From: Bacteroidota bacterium
GTDB taxonomy: Bacteria; Bacteroidota; Bacteroidia; B-17B0; B-17BO
DNA length: 10,565 bases
Assembly: GCA_025356715.1 (NCBI GenBank)
Contig: JANXRU010000226.1
Span: forward strand, 1 to 10,565
Reading direction: 5' to 3'
Below the pieces are notes generated by a model. It was not told the DNA's origin. It did no database searches and was given only the letters and a program-made list of their open reading frames with translations. Positions 1 through 7,969 of this stretch are shown piece by piece. Each line of letters starts with the position of its first letter. Position 1 is the stretch's first letter. A program made the translations under genes and the position numbers.

Positions 1-719
1 CTTACATGAATATAATCTCTAATACACGAGCCATCACGCGTATCATAATCGCCACCAAATACTGTTAGCGGAGGTAAAATTCCAGCAGCTGATTGAGTAA
101 TAAATGGGACTAAATTATTGGGCTTATCTTTCGATAATTCTCCATTAAGACCTGTTAAATGTGCTCCTACGGGATTAAAATAACGCAATAATACAGACTT
201 AAATGTATGTTCGCTTTTAGTGAAATTAATTAAAATTTCTTCGCCAATTTGTTTGGTATGCGCATAAGGAGATTCTGCTAATGCAAAAGGCGTTTCTTCT
301 GTAACTGGTAATACATCCACATTACCATAAACAGAACAAGAAGATGAAAAAATAAAATTGTCAATGTTTTTTAATTTACAAATCTTCAATATATTAATAA
401 GCGATTCAAGGTTATTATGGTAATAGCTAAGTGGGTTTGACACGGAGTCTCCTACAGCTTTGAATGCTGCGAAATGAATAATTCCAATAGGATTTTTGAT
501 AGAACTAACCGCAAATTCAAGCGCTTCGAGATTACAAATGTTTACGTTTAAATTTTGAATACGTTTTCCTGTAATAGCGTCAATTCTATCGAATGTTGCT
601 GGTGTAGAATTTGAAAAATTGTCAATTGAAACAATGTTATAACTTGTTTGATTTAATAATTCGATAATTGTGTGAGAACCTATATAGCCTGCTCCACCTG
701 TTACAATAATTGTTTGCAT
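1..719 (-). CDS. galE: UDP-glucose 4-epimerase, N-terminal part (cut by window edge)
   Basis: Interconverts UDP-glucose and UDP-galactose in the cytoplasm (Leloir pathway and supply of sugars for surface polysaccharides). My translation starts at the ATG at 717-719 (MQTIIVTGGAGYIGSH) and runs open for 239 codons to the window edge. The NAD-binding TGGAGYIG lies at residues 7-14, and IDNFSN follows the second strand. Then come SSSCSVYG (residues 125-132, with S127 at the catalytic Ser position), the YxxxK pair Y152/K156 in SPYAHTK, RYFNPVGAH, PNNLVPFI, and RDGSCIRDYIHV at the edge. In E. coli GalE (338 aa) the Ser-Tyr spacing is also 25 residues, so about 100 C-terminal residues lie outside the window. 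The upstream T-rich stretch has no Shine-Dalgarno sequence, as is usual in Bacteroidota. The gene lies downstream of and in the same direction as the M1 aminopeptidase, with a gap of about 70-110 nt. Identification as an extended-SDR epimerase is firm. GalE rather than another sugar epimerase is very likely, given PNNLVPFI and RDYIHV. Confidence 0.95.
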   Translation of the reverse strand, partial: MQTIIVTGGAGYIGSHTIIELLNQTSYNIVSIDNFSNSTPATFDRIDAITGKRIQNLNVNICNLEALEFAVSSIKNPIGIIHFAAFKAVGDSVSNPLSYYHNNLESLINILKICKLKNIDNFIFSSSCSVYGNVDVLPVTEETPFALAESPYAHTKQIGEEILINFTKSEHTFKSVLLRYFNPVGAHLTGLNGELSKDKPNNLVPFITQSAAGILPPLTVFGGDYDTRDGSCIRDYIHV

Positions 720-788
720 AAAATAAGTATAATAAAAAAAATAAAATTACGAATAAATCGCTAAATCATCATATTGTGCTATAGATAA

Positions 789-836
789 CTATTCGATTAC
801 AACATGTTGACTAGCCATCATTTTACTTTTGTCAAC
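789..836 (-). other. Out-of-frame 3' tail of the aminopeptidase T9SS domain
   Basis: Directly after the in-frame TGA at 832-834, the minus strand read in the frame shifted by one base encodes VDKSKMMASQHVVIE and then TAG at 789-791. Joined to the in-frame end SKAQYIVNY, this gives the pattern of a complete T9SS type A C-terminal domain: a YIV strand, a polar turn, and a last strand ending in hydrophobics plus a charged residue. The plain reading is a one-base insertion (or two-base loss) near 832-840, either real or an assembly error. It is annotated separately because it is not in frame with the CDS as sequenced. Confidence 0.75.
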
Positions 837-3195
837 TATAATTAACGATGTATTGAGCTTTAGAAAATTCAGATATATTAATTGTATTTTCCGTATTGAT
901 ATTTTGTATTTGTTTTATTAATCGACCCTGCATATCAATGATGTCAATATGATAAGCGTTTGATAGTTTAAAGTTTTGTAAGCTAATTGTTAATTCGGTA
1001 GTGGCTGGATTTGGGTAAATAATCATTTCTGCTTTTGTCTTCACTTTTTCATTTAAACCAATAATAACAGAGCTTTTCCCATTAGCAAAGACGTATTCGC
1101 CTAATTTAAATGAGTCCGCAGTGCAATATCCAGTACGAGTTGTAGCTTTGAATTTTGAGTAATTTGTTACTTCTTTCCAATCATCAGCAGCATTTTTTCG
1201 ATACAATAAAATCAAACTATCTCCATTTGTCGTTGTTAGGCAAGTGTCTAAATAACTAATACCCGATGTGGTTTTATTACCATCATAATTAAATCTTATT
1301 TTACTCAAAAAACCAGGTGAAATAATTCCATTCACTTTCCAATAGTGTTGAGTGTTTAATTTAAAATTATGCGTATTATTTTTAATAGCATCAGCTTTCG
1401 TTAAATTATGTTCTACTCGAATATAAGAAGAGTCTGCGCCTTTGTTAGAAACAAGTAGTGTCAATTTTCCTAAAGAGTAATTAACGTTTGCAACTGTTTT
1501 TATGGTTTTGAATTCTGAAGAAATGGCGTCAGAAATTTTTGAATCGACGTTCATTCCGACAAATACGGGTAATATCGTTGTTTGCAGCGTAAACGATTGC
1601 GCTGCCCCAGACATAGAAATAGTTTTGATTTCTTTTAACCAAGCGGCATTCATAAAAGTAATTTCTAAAGGAACATTTGTGTATAACATTGGTGCACCAT
1701 GTAGTTTTTGTTTTATAAATACGGTTGAGGTATAGGGTGCAGATGAACCAGTAGTTTTTACAGAATCAATAGAGAAGTGCGGCCAGCCTCCGTTTAAAAC
1801 CCAGTTATTAAAAAAATCAGTTAAATTTTGGCCAGAAGATGTTTGTAATAAATCTCTGAATTCAATACTATTCATATTCTTATAGGCTTTTTGTTGAAGC
1901 ACATATTTTAACCCATTAAAGAAAGCGGCATCTCCCATGTATGATCTCAAGGTATGAGCAACATCCGATCCTTTTTTATAAACATGATCGCCGTAAGTGT
2001 AGTTAAATGGAACGCCTGATATTGCTCGAAATCCTTTTTCGCTAATGTGTACATATTTTATTAAGTCATCATGAATTAGTTTTACTTCAGCCAAATATTT
2101 AGCATAATTATAGGTCCATTCTAAAAACAATCGTTCGCTGTAGCTTGCCATTCCTTCATTAAGCCACATATCTTCTTGAGTTTCGCAGGTCATTAAATCT
2201 CCCCACCAATGATGCGATAATTCATGCGCCATAATTTGGGATTCATACGCAATACTTGTTGCTGAAACAGGATATGCAATATTAGTGGCATGCTCCATCG
2301 CACCACTACTAAAGGGAACTAAGCAATAGCCAACCCTGTTCCAAACATAAGGACCGTAATAATTTTCATATCCTAAAATAGCATTTGGTAAATGAACAAA
2401 TCCATTTTTTAATGAGATCGTATCAGATGCTCTCGCTGCTAAAATAATAGGCAATGGCCCATTTGCCGAATTAACAGACCAGTTTATTTGAGCGTAATCT
2501 GCAACCGCAACGGAGGCCAAGTATGATGGGATTTCTTTATTTAATATCCAATTTCGAGTTCGTTTATTTCCAGATTTTATGTCACTTATTAATAGGCCAT
2601 TGCAATAAGCCTTTTTAGTGGTATCCGTAGTAATATTAAATTCATAGGTTGATTTTTCTACAAAGTTGTCAAAACAAGGAAACCATACCCTGCCGTAATT
2701 ATGAGGTTTTGCGCCAAAACCCACACCTAAATTGTAGGCGTAATTTCCACTAAACGAAAAACCACCCCAGCCTGATGGATCACCTTGAGGTATACCATGG
2801 TAATAAACAGTAACATCACTTGTATCGGTAGTGTTTAATGCAGTAATTAAATTTATTTTTAATAAAGTGTCATTATAAGTGTAAGTCAAAATCGTAGAAT
2901 TTTGTTTTATACTGTCAATTTGAAGTTTTAGTAAATCTAATCTTAAATGATTTTGCCCATTAATTTTAGGAGCAAAATGGACAACTGTATTGCCTGATAT
3001 TTTTTTATTAATAAAGTCTGTAATATCTAAATTGATGCTATATTTTAAAATATCGATGGTGTCGCTTCGTAAATTTTCTGAAGAATAATATAATGGGGTA
3101 GTGTTAATCCCCATGGTTTTTAAACTCTGGCAATGACTAACTTGCGCAAAACTTGAATTAATAATTAAAATAAAGGCAATTAAACAGTTTTTCAT
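832..3195 (-). CDS. Secreted M1-family zinc aminopeptidase with T9SS C-terminal domain (3' end apparently frameshifted)
   Basis: Predicted extracellular or surface metallo-aminopeptidase that removes N-terminal residues from peptides. Numbered from the longest possible start (3232-3234, 800 aa), the zinc site HELSH is at 337-341 with third ligand E360 in NEGMAS, giving the M1 pattern HExxH-x18-E. The substrate-binding GxMEN motif reads GAMEH (311-315). Catalytic Tyr is probably Y419 in VYKKG. An M1 N-terminal beta domain precedes this. Residues from about 580 on form beta-rich modules, ending in a T9SS type A sorting domain beginning at IIYPNPATTELTI (738-750). I prefer the internal start at 3193-3195 (residue 14), because MKNCLIAFILIINSSFA is then a compact signal peptide cleaved before Gln31. 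However, the upstream ATG at 3232-3234 has a GAGG five bases before it, so it is not excluded. The frame stops at 832-834 in the middle of the sorting domain's last strands; the expected tail continues in another frame (see 789-836). It is divergent from the unknown-family gene at 3375. Confidence 0.9.
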   Translation of the reverse strand: MKNCLIAFILIINSSFAQVSHCQSLKTMGINTTPLYYSSENLRSDTIDILKYSINLDITDFINKKISGNTVVHFAPKINGQNHLRLDLLKLQIDSIKQNSTILTYTYNDTLLKINLITALNTTDTSDVTVYYHGIPQGDPSGWGGFSFSGNYAYNLGVGFGAKPHNYGRVWFPCFDNFVEKSTYEFNITTDTTKKAYCNGLLISDIKSGNKRTRNWILNKEIPSYLASVAVADYAQINWSVNSANGPLPIILAARASDTISLKNGFVHLPNAILGYENYYGPYVWNRVGYCLVPFSSGAMEHATNIAYPVSATSIAYESQIMAHELSHHWWGDLMTCETQEDMWLNEGMASYSERLFLEWTYNYAKYLAEVKLIHDDLIKYVHISEKGFRAISGVPFNYTYGDHVYKKGSDVAHTLRSYMGDAAFFNGLKYVLQQKAYKNMNSIEFRDLLQTSSGQNLTDFFNNWVLNGGWPHFSIDSVKTTGSSAPYTSTVFIKQKLHGAPMLYTNVPLEITFMNAAWLKEIKTISMSGAAQSFTLQTTILPVFVGMNVDSKISDAISSEFKTIKTVANVNYSLGKLTLLVSNKGADSSYIRVEHNLTKADAIKNNTHNFKLNTQHYWKVNGIISPGFLSKIRFNYDGNKTTSGISYLDTCLTTTNGDSLILLYRKNAADDWKEVTNYSKFKATTRTGYCTADSFKLGEYVFANGKSSVIIGLNEKVKTKAEMIIYPNPATTELTISLQNFKLSNAYHIDIIDMQGRLIKQIQNINTENTINISEFSKAQYIVNYS

Positions 3196-3228
3196 ATGGT
3201 TAACATTGTTTTTATTCATCATATGGTT
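3192..3228. repeat. Short direct repeat at the aminopeptidase start
   Basis: The 10-mer TCATATGGTT occurs at 3192-3201 and again at 3219-3228, 27 bases (nine codons) apart. On the minus strand each copy carries AACCATATGA, with the ATG at a possible start: residue 5 in the upstream copy and residue 14 in the downstream copy. The encoded text repeats as NHMMNKN and NHMKN. This looks like a small local duplication that multiplied candidate start codons; it is the reason the start is uncertain. Confidence 0.5.
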
Positions 3229-3234
3229 TAGCAT

Positions 3235-3374
3235 GCTAACCTCACTCGTTTTTGTGTTGGTTGCAACAAGACTATAACATAAAATAATTTAATTTTAAAA
3301 TTAATCAAAAATTACTACATTAGTGTAGTAATTTAGGAGTTCTATAATTAACATCATTCAATTGTATTCTTAAT
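3235..3374. promoter_or_regulatory. Divergent intergenic region between aminopeptidase and unknown-family genes
   Basis: This AT-rich gap must hold the promoters of both flanking divergent transcription units. It contains a perfect inverted repeat at 3309-3334. I looked for the Bacteroidota -7 element TAnnTTTG with an upstream TTG. Only one-mismatch candidates were found: TAATTTAG at 3329-3336 on plus and TAGTCTTG (reverse of 3267-3274) on minus, neither with a good upstream box. Promoter function is therefore inferred from the gene layout, not from a clear motif. Confidence 0.5.
3309..3334. repeat. Perfect 11-bp inverted repeat with 4-nt spacer
   Basis: AAATTACTACA at 3309-3319 is the exact reverse complement of TGTAGTAATTT at 3324-3334, with TTAG between. 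It sits between divergent genes, 41 bases before the ATG at 3375, so it is not the terminator of either neighbour. The symmetry suits either a binding site for a dimeric regulator or a hairpin in the 5' leader of the plus-strand transcript. No T-run follows it. The regulatory role is inference. Confidence 0.55.
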
Positions 3375-4928
3375 ATGAATTTAATATCTAATAGAGATTT
3401 ATTTGATTTAGTAAAATCACTTTCAAAATCAGAAAAAAGGTTTTTAAAATTAAATGCGACTGCACTTAATTTGCCAGCAAACCAATTAGCTTTTTTTAAT
3501 AAATTAGAATTGGAGCAGGAATTTAAACAAGAATTTTTTGAAGTAAGAAGTTCATTTAATGAATCTATAAATGAAGTGTCTAAAGAAATTTCGGCTAATT
3601 TATATTCATTTATATTGAAGTGCTTAAGATCTTTCCATGCAGAAAGTAGCGCTTCCTTTCTTATAAAAGACGAGATAACAAATATTTTGAATTTATTTGA
3701 TAAAGCTCAATATAAACAATGTCGCAAAATATTAAATAAACAAAAGCAAGAATCCTATCGTTACGAGCGTTTTCATTATATTTTGGAGTTAATCGGATTA
3801 GAAAAACTTCTTATTTCGATTGAAATTCAATTTAACGTAAAAAATAATACTATAGAAAACTTAGTGAAGGAAGAATTAGATGTGATTGAGAAAGCAAAAA
3901 ATCTTAGTACTTATACTTTATTGTATTCTAAAATTAATTTGAATACCAGGCAAAAAAATAAAGCAAAAACGGATGAAGATTTAAAGGTAATTGACTCTTA
4001 TTTAAATTCGCCGTTATTAAAAAACGAAAAAATAATTAAATCAACTAAAGCGCTTATAATTTATCATCATTGTAGATCTATTTTATTTTGTAGATGCCAA
4101 GATAACCAAAGTAGAGAAACAGAGTGTCAACTGCTGCTTGATTTAATGGATCAGCATCCAGAGTTGATTGAAGAAATGCCAAATAGGTATTTAACTACTT
4201 TAAATAATTTAATAAATATTGCTTATGAAGAAAAAAAATATAAAACATGTAATTTGCGAGTAAAACAACTTGAGGAAAAAGCAAAACTTAAAGCATTTAG
4301 TGCAACGGATTTACAGTTGAAAATATTTACATCAACAATGAATGGAAGGTTGATGATTAATACCAATAGTGGGCGACAAGAAGAAGCGGAAGAAAATGTT
4401 GTAGAAATTGAAAAAGGATTAATTGAATACAAAGGGAAAATTAATAAAGAAGAAGAATTAGTTTTCTATTATAATATTGCTATTATGAATACTTATTTTG
4501 GAAATTATTCAAAGGCTCAATACTATATTTCTCTTATTTTAAGCGAGGGCAATAATTTATTACGTGAGGATTTACAATCATTTGCTAGAATAATAAATAT
4601 TGGATTGCATTATGAATTAGGTAACTTTAAGCAATTGAATTATATTATTGCAACTATAAAAAAATATTATGAAACACCTGTTTCGTTTTTTAAAACAGAA
4701 AAATTGATATTGGTATATTTTGAAAAACTATCTAATTTAAAAGAGAATGTTTCTGAAAACGAGGTGTTTTTAAGTTTCAAAAAAGATTTAGAAAAAATAA
4801 TGGAAGATTCGCATGAAAAAAATGTGACATTTTATTTTGAAATTGAAGCCTATATTGAATCTAAAGTTACAGGAATTCAGATGCCAATTTTATTACAAAA
4901 AAAATATGCTAAAGCGTGGTTAAATTAA
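3375..4928 (+). CDS. Conserved helical (TPR-like) protein of unknown function, copy 1
   Basis: I do not recognise a named function. The 517-aa protein has no signal peptide or membrane segment, is rich in Lys, Glu, Leu, Ile and Asn, and reads as almost entirely alpha-helical, so it is probably cytoplasmic. It is clearly homologous and collinear with the next gene. Shared blocks here are LFDLVKSLS (9-17), ILKCLR (80-85), LFDKAQYKQCRK (107-118), PELIEEMPNRY (262-272), FSATDLQ (308-314), GKINKEEELV (354-363), YFGNYSKA (374-381) and HYELGN (412-417). The YFGxYxKAxxxI block is typical of a TPR-like helix-turn-helix repeat, which suggests a protein-interaction scaffold. The opening LFDLVKSLSKSEKRFLKL resembles uncharacterised Bacteroidota proteins I recall, but I cannot name a family. 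The ATG at 3375 lacks a Shine-Dalgarno sequence; no other start nearby keeps the conserved N-terminal block. It is the first gene of the plus-strand run, 55 nt before copy 2. Confidence 0.85.
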   Translation: MNLISNRDLFDLVKSLSKSEKRFLKLNATALNLPANQLAFFNKLELEQEFKQEFFEVRSSFNESINEVSKEISANLYSFILKCLRSFHAESSASFLIKDEITNILNLFDKAQYKQCRKILNKQKQESYRYERFHYILELIGLEKLLISIEIQFNVKNNTIENLVKEELDVIEKAKNLSTYTLLYSKINLNTRQKNKAKTDEDLKVIDSYLNSPLLKNEKIIKSTKALIIYHHCRSILFCRCQDNQSRETECQLLLDLMDQHPELIEEMPNRYLTTLNNLINIAYEEKKYKTCNLRVKQLEEKAKLKAFSATDLQLKIFTSTMNGRLMINTNSGRQEEAEENVVEIEKGLIEYKGKINKEEELVFYYNIAIMNTYFGNYSKAQYYISLILSEGNNLLREDLQSFARIINIGLHYELGNFKQLNYIIATIKKYYETPVSFFKTEKLILVYFEKLSNLKENVSENEVFLSFKKDLEKIMEDSHEKNVTFYFEIEAYIESKVTGIQMPILLQKKYAKAWLN

Positions 4929-4983
4929 ATTTTTAAAATTTGTTATTTGATAAACGATATTCCTACGTTAAATTATTTTTATT

Positions 4984-6525
4984 ATGAAACCAACAAACCA
5001 ATTATTTGATTTATTAAAGTCTTTATCTTCCGAGGAAGAACATATATTTAGATTACAATCTTCACTTCAGCAAGGTGAAAAAAACTACATCAAGCTCTAT
5101 AATTATATACAAAAACAAGATGTATATGATGAAGAAAATGTGAAAAATCATTTTAGTAACGATGTATTTGTTCAACATTTTGCGTCTGAAAAAAATCAGC
5201 TTCTTCATCATATCTTAAAGTGTTTAAGGCAACATCGACAGGAAAATATTGCAAGTGCCATGATTGATGAAGAAATAAAAAACATACAAGTGTTATTTAA
5301 TAAATCTTTATACAAGCAAGCGCGAAAGCAGTTGAGTTTACTTAAAAAAAGAGCTCATGATTATGAATTATTTTATAGTTTATTGGAAATAGTTGAATTG
5401 GAGAAGGTATTGATTGATATGGAAGCTCATTTTGGAGTTATTAATTATAATACAATAGACGATTTAATTAATGAAGAAAATATTGTTTTTAATAAAATTG
5501 AAAACTATTCGGCGTATGAGGTTCAGTGCTCTAAATTAAATAGATTGTCTTCTAAATTGATGATAGCTAGAAATAAAGAGGATGTTAAAGAAATTACTGA
5601 AATTATAAAAGAATCTAAAAGATTAAATGAAACTACAAACTTTTTATCTAAAAAGGCATCGGTCGTTTATTTGTTTACGATTGGTTTAGCAAATAGACTT
5701 CTAAATGAAATGGATGAAGTAAATAGCGCGTTTTCTGAGTTAGTAATTGAGATGGAAAATAAACCAGAATTAATTACTGAAATGCCAAACTTTTATATTA
5801 ATGCACACGGCTATTTAATTCGTTATTTCGCTATAAAAAAACAATATGATGATGGCTTTAAGATGATTGATAAATTGAAATCACTCACTTTAACAGAAAT
5901 GTTTAAAGCAACAGATTTACAAATTGCCATTTTTACTCAATCTTACATTACTGAAATGATGTTGTACTCATTTATTGGGCAGCATCAAAACGCAACCAAA
6001 ATTATTCCTTATGTAATTAAGGGGCTAGATAAATACGAAACTAAAATTAATGACGAAGATTTAGTGATGATTTATCATGCCATAAGTATGGTGTATTTCG
6101 GAGTTGGCGATTATAATAAAGCTTTGCATTGGCTTAATAAAATTATAAATACAAATTATGATGATTTAAGGCAAGATAATATTCGTATTTGTAAACTCAT
6201 CAACTTAATTATTCATTTCGAATTAGGAAATGATGATTTGATATCATATATCTACAAATCAACAGTAAGATTTTTTGGCCAACAAGAAAAACAGTATAAA
6301 TTTGAAATGGTTTTTCTAGATTATTATAAAAAAATAGCTCTTTCTAAAAAAGAAGGCAAACAAAAGGATACCTATATAAAATTCAAGCAAGAGTTGGAGG
6401 TAGTTTTTAAAAATAAATATGAAAAAAATGCCTTGGAGTTTTTTAATTTTTATGCTTGGCTGGACTCTAAAATACATAATATTACTTTTGCTGAAGCGAT
6501 TAAAATTAGAAGACAAAATATTTAG
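4984..6525 (+). CDS. Conserved helical (TPR-like) protein of unknown function, copy 2
   Basis: Function not recognised. This 513-aa protein is a diverged homologue of the upstream gene, with conserved blocks at nearly the same positions: LFDLLKSLS (7-15), ILKCLR (77-82), LFNKSLYKQARK (104-115), PELITEMPNFY (261-271), FKATDLQ (307-313), KINDEDLV (354-361), YFGVGDYNKALHWLNKII (371-388), DLRQDN (394-399) and HFELGN (411-416). Block order and spacing are preserved without large insertions, which argues for duplication of a whole gene. The 371-388 stretch is the best TPR-like match. There is no signal peptide or transmembrane segment, so it is probably cytoplasmic. The ATG at 4984 directly precedes the conserved N-terminal block. 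It follows copy 1 by 55 nt and precedes the peptidase by 54 nt; both gaps are AT-rich without a convincing terminator, so co-transcription is plausible. Possible roles (scaffold, regulator of its partner copy, sensor) are speculation. Confidence 0.85.
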   Translation: MKPTNQLFDLLKSLSSEEEHIFRLQSSLQQGEKNYIKLYNYIQKQDVYDEENVKNHFSNDVFVQHFASEKNQLLHHILKCLRQHRQENIASAMIDEEIKNIQVLFNKSLYKQARKQLSLLKKRAHDYELFYSLLEIVELEKVLIDMEAHFGVINYNTIDDLINEENIVFNKIENYSAYEVQCSKLNRLSSKLMIARNKEDVKEITEIIKESKRLNETTNFLSKKASVVYLFTIGLANRLLNEMDEVNSAFSELVIEMENKPELITEMPNFYINAHGYLIRYFAIKKQYDDGFKMIDKLKSLTLTEMFKATDLQIAIFTQSYITEMMLYSFIGQHQNATKIIPYVIKGLDKYETKINDEDLVMIYHAISMVYFGVGDYNKALHWLNKIINTNYDDLRQDNIRICKLINLIIHFELGNDDLISYIYKSTVRFFGQQEKQYKFEMVFLDYYKKIALSKKEGKQKDTYIKFKQELEVVFKNKYEKNALEFFNFYAWLDSKIHNITFAEAIKIRRQNI

Positions 6526-6579
6526 TGTAAAAGAATATTTAAAAATAATAGTTAATAATCATTATACACACCTTAAATT

Positions 6580-7965
6580 ATGAATTTGAAGCACTTAAAC
6601 TATTTCACATTTTTTTTATTAATTATTTCATTTAATGTTAAATCTCAAAAATCCGATAGTATTTCTTTAAGAAAAATATTTGATTATTACTTAACAGAGA
6701 GTAAATGTTATAGCAATTTAGAGTATTTAGCCACTAAAATTGGCGGTAGATTAAGTGGTTCGCCGCAAGCTGCGCAAGCTGTGATTTGGGCTAAAAAGGC
6801 TATGTATGAGGCTGGAGCAGATACTGTTTACCTGCAACCTTGCATCGTTCCTCATTGGGTTAGAGGCGAAAAGGAAGTTTGTACAACTATAAATTCGAAA
6901 AATAAAAAAATACTATCTTATTCCGTTTGTGCATTAGGGGGTTCTGTATCTTCACCAAAGAATGGATTAAATACAGAAGTTATTGTTGTTAATAGTTTCG
7001 AAGAACTAGAAAAATTTGGAGAAGAAAAAATTAAAGGAAAGATTGTTTTTTACAATGTCTTTTTTGATCATCGTAAAACATCCACAGGAACATGTTACGG
7101 AGAAACTGTTAAGTACAGATGGTCTGGACCTACTAATGCCGCTAAATACGGAGCAGTTGCGACAATTGTTAGAAGTATGAGTTCTATCGCTAACGATTTC
7201 CCTCACACTGGGGCAATGGGATATGATACAAGTATATGTAAAATAAAAATACCATGCTTCGCTATTAGTTTTATAGGTGCTGATAAATTAATCAAAGAAT
7301 TAAATGAAAACCCGAAGCTTAAAGTTAATTTGAAAACGAATTGTCATATGCTTAAAGATGAACCATCTTTTAATGTTGTGGGTGAAATTAAGGGATCAGA
7401 AAAACCAAATGAAATTATTTTAGCTGGCGGGCATTTAGATGCGTGGGATAATGGTCAAGGTGCACATGATGATGGTGCTGGAGTTGTTCAAGGTATTGAG
7501 ATATTAGCATTATTTAAAAAACAAAACATTAAACCAAAACATACAATTCGTGCAGTAGCCTTTATGAATGAAGAAAATGGTGGAGCAGGGGGAAGGGCTT
7601 ATTTAGAAGATACAAAGAAAAATAATTTAAAACATATTGCTGCCTTAGAAAGTGATGCTGGTGGTTTCTCTCCACGAGGTGTAAGTTGTGATACGATTAA
7701 TGGGTCCTATAAAAAAGTACTTGCTTGGAAAAATTTGTTGAACCCTTATTTTGTACAATATATTGAAGCTGGTGGCGGCGGTGCCGATATTGCGCCTTTA
7801 AAAAAATTGGGTGTGCCATTATTAGGCTTTCAGCCTGATGGTCAAAAATATTTTGATTATCATCATACAGCAGATGATACGTTTGATAAAATAAATAAGC
7901 GAGAGCTTGAACTAAGTGCAGGTGTTATTGGTTCTATTATTTACTTAATAGATACTCAATGGTAA
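6580..7965 (+). CDS. Secreted M28-family zinc peptidase (carboxypeptidase Q-like) with PA-like insert
   Basis: Predicted exported di-zinc exopeptidase. Residues 1-22 form a signal peptide (hydrophobic FTFFLLIISF, probable cleavage before Gln23). Residues about 130-235 resemble a protease-associated (PA) insert, with KGKIVFYN and AAKYGAVATIVRS. The M28 zinc site follows: GGHLDAWD with H285 and D287, HDD with bridging D297 or D298, MNEENGG with catalytic E331 and ligand E332, ESDAGG with D359, and YHHTADD with the last His ligand at H428 or H429. All metal ligands are present. GHLDAWDNGQGAHDDGAG and LESDAG resemble mammalian carboxypeptidase Q (plasma glutamate carboxypeptidase, about 470 aa; this is 461 aa). 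The exact peptide preference and whether it acts as amino- or carboxypeptidase cannot be read from sequence. There is no T9SS domain, so it is probably periplasmic. The exporter gene starts 4 nt after its stop, which suggests translational coupling. Confidence 0.93.
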   Translation: MNLKHLNYFTFFLLIISFNVKSQKSDSISLRKIFDYYLTESKCYSNLEYLATKIGGRLSGSPQAAQAVIWAKKAMYEAGADTVYLQPCIVPHWVRGEKEVCTTINSKNKKILSYSVCALGGSVSSPKNGLNTEVIVVNSFEELEKFGEEKIKGKIVFYNVFFDHRKTSTGTCYGETVKYRWSGPTNAAKYGAVATIVRSMSSIANDFPHTGAMGYDTSICKIKIPCFAISFIGADKLIKELNENPKLKVNLKTNCHMLKDEPSFNVVGEIKGSEKPNEIILAGGHLDAWDNGQGAHDDGAGVVQGIEILALFKKQNIKPKHTIRAVAFMNEENGGAGGRAYLEDTKKNNLKHIAALESDAGGFSPRGVSCDTINGSYKKVLAWKNLLNPYFVQYIEAGGGGADIAPLKKLGVPLLGFQPDGQKYFDYHHTADDTFDKINKRELELSAGVIGSIIYLIDTQW

Positions 7966-7969
7966 AATA

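Noticed and set aside
826..840. Programmed +1 frameshift like the prfB site
   Set aside because: The TGA C context is similar, but AGT to GTT slippage would break P-site pairing and no upstream Shine-Dalgarno-like stimulator is seen; an indel is simpler.
1502..1735. Plus-strand open frame inside the aminopeptidase gene, and similar antisense frames inside the two helical-protein genes and the peptidase
   Set aside because: They lie wholly within well-supported genes, have no recognisable protein features, and are expected as overlaps in the opposite frame.
4927..4983. AAATTTT/AAAATTT symmetry after the first unknown-family gene
   Set aside because: It has a one-base centre and only A-T pairs, so it cannot form a stable hairpin and is expected in such AT-rich DNA.
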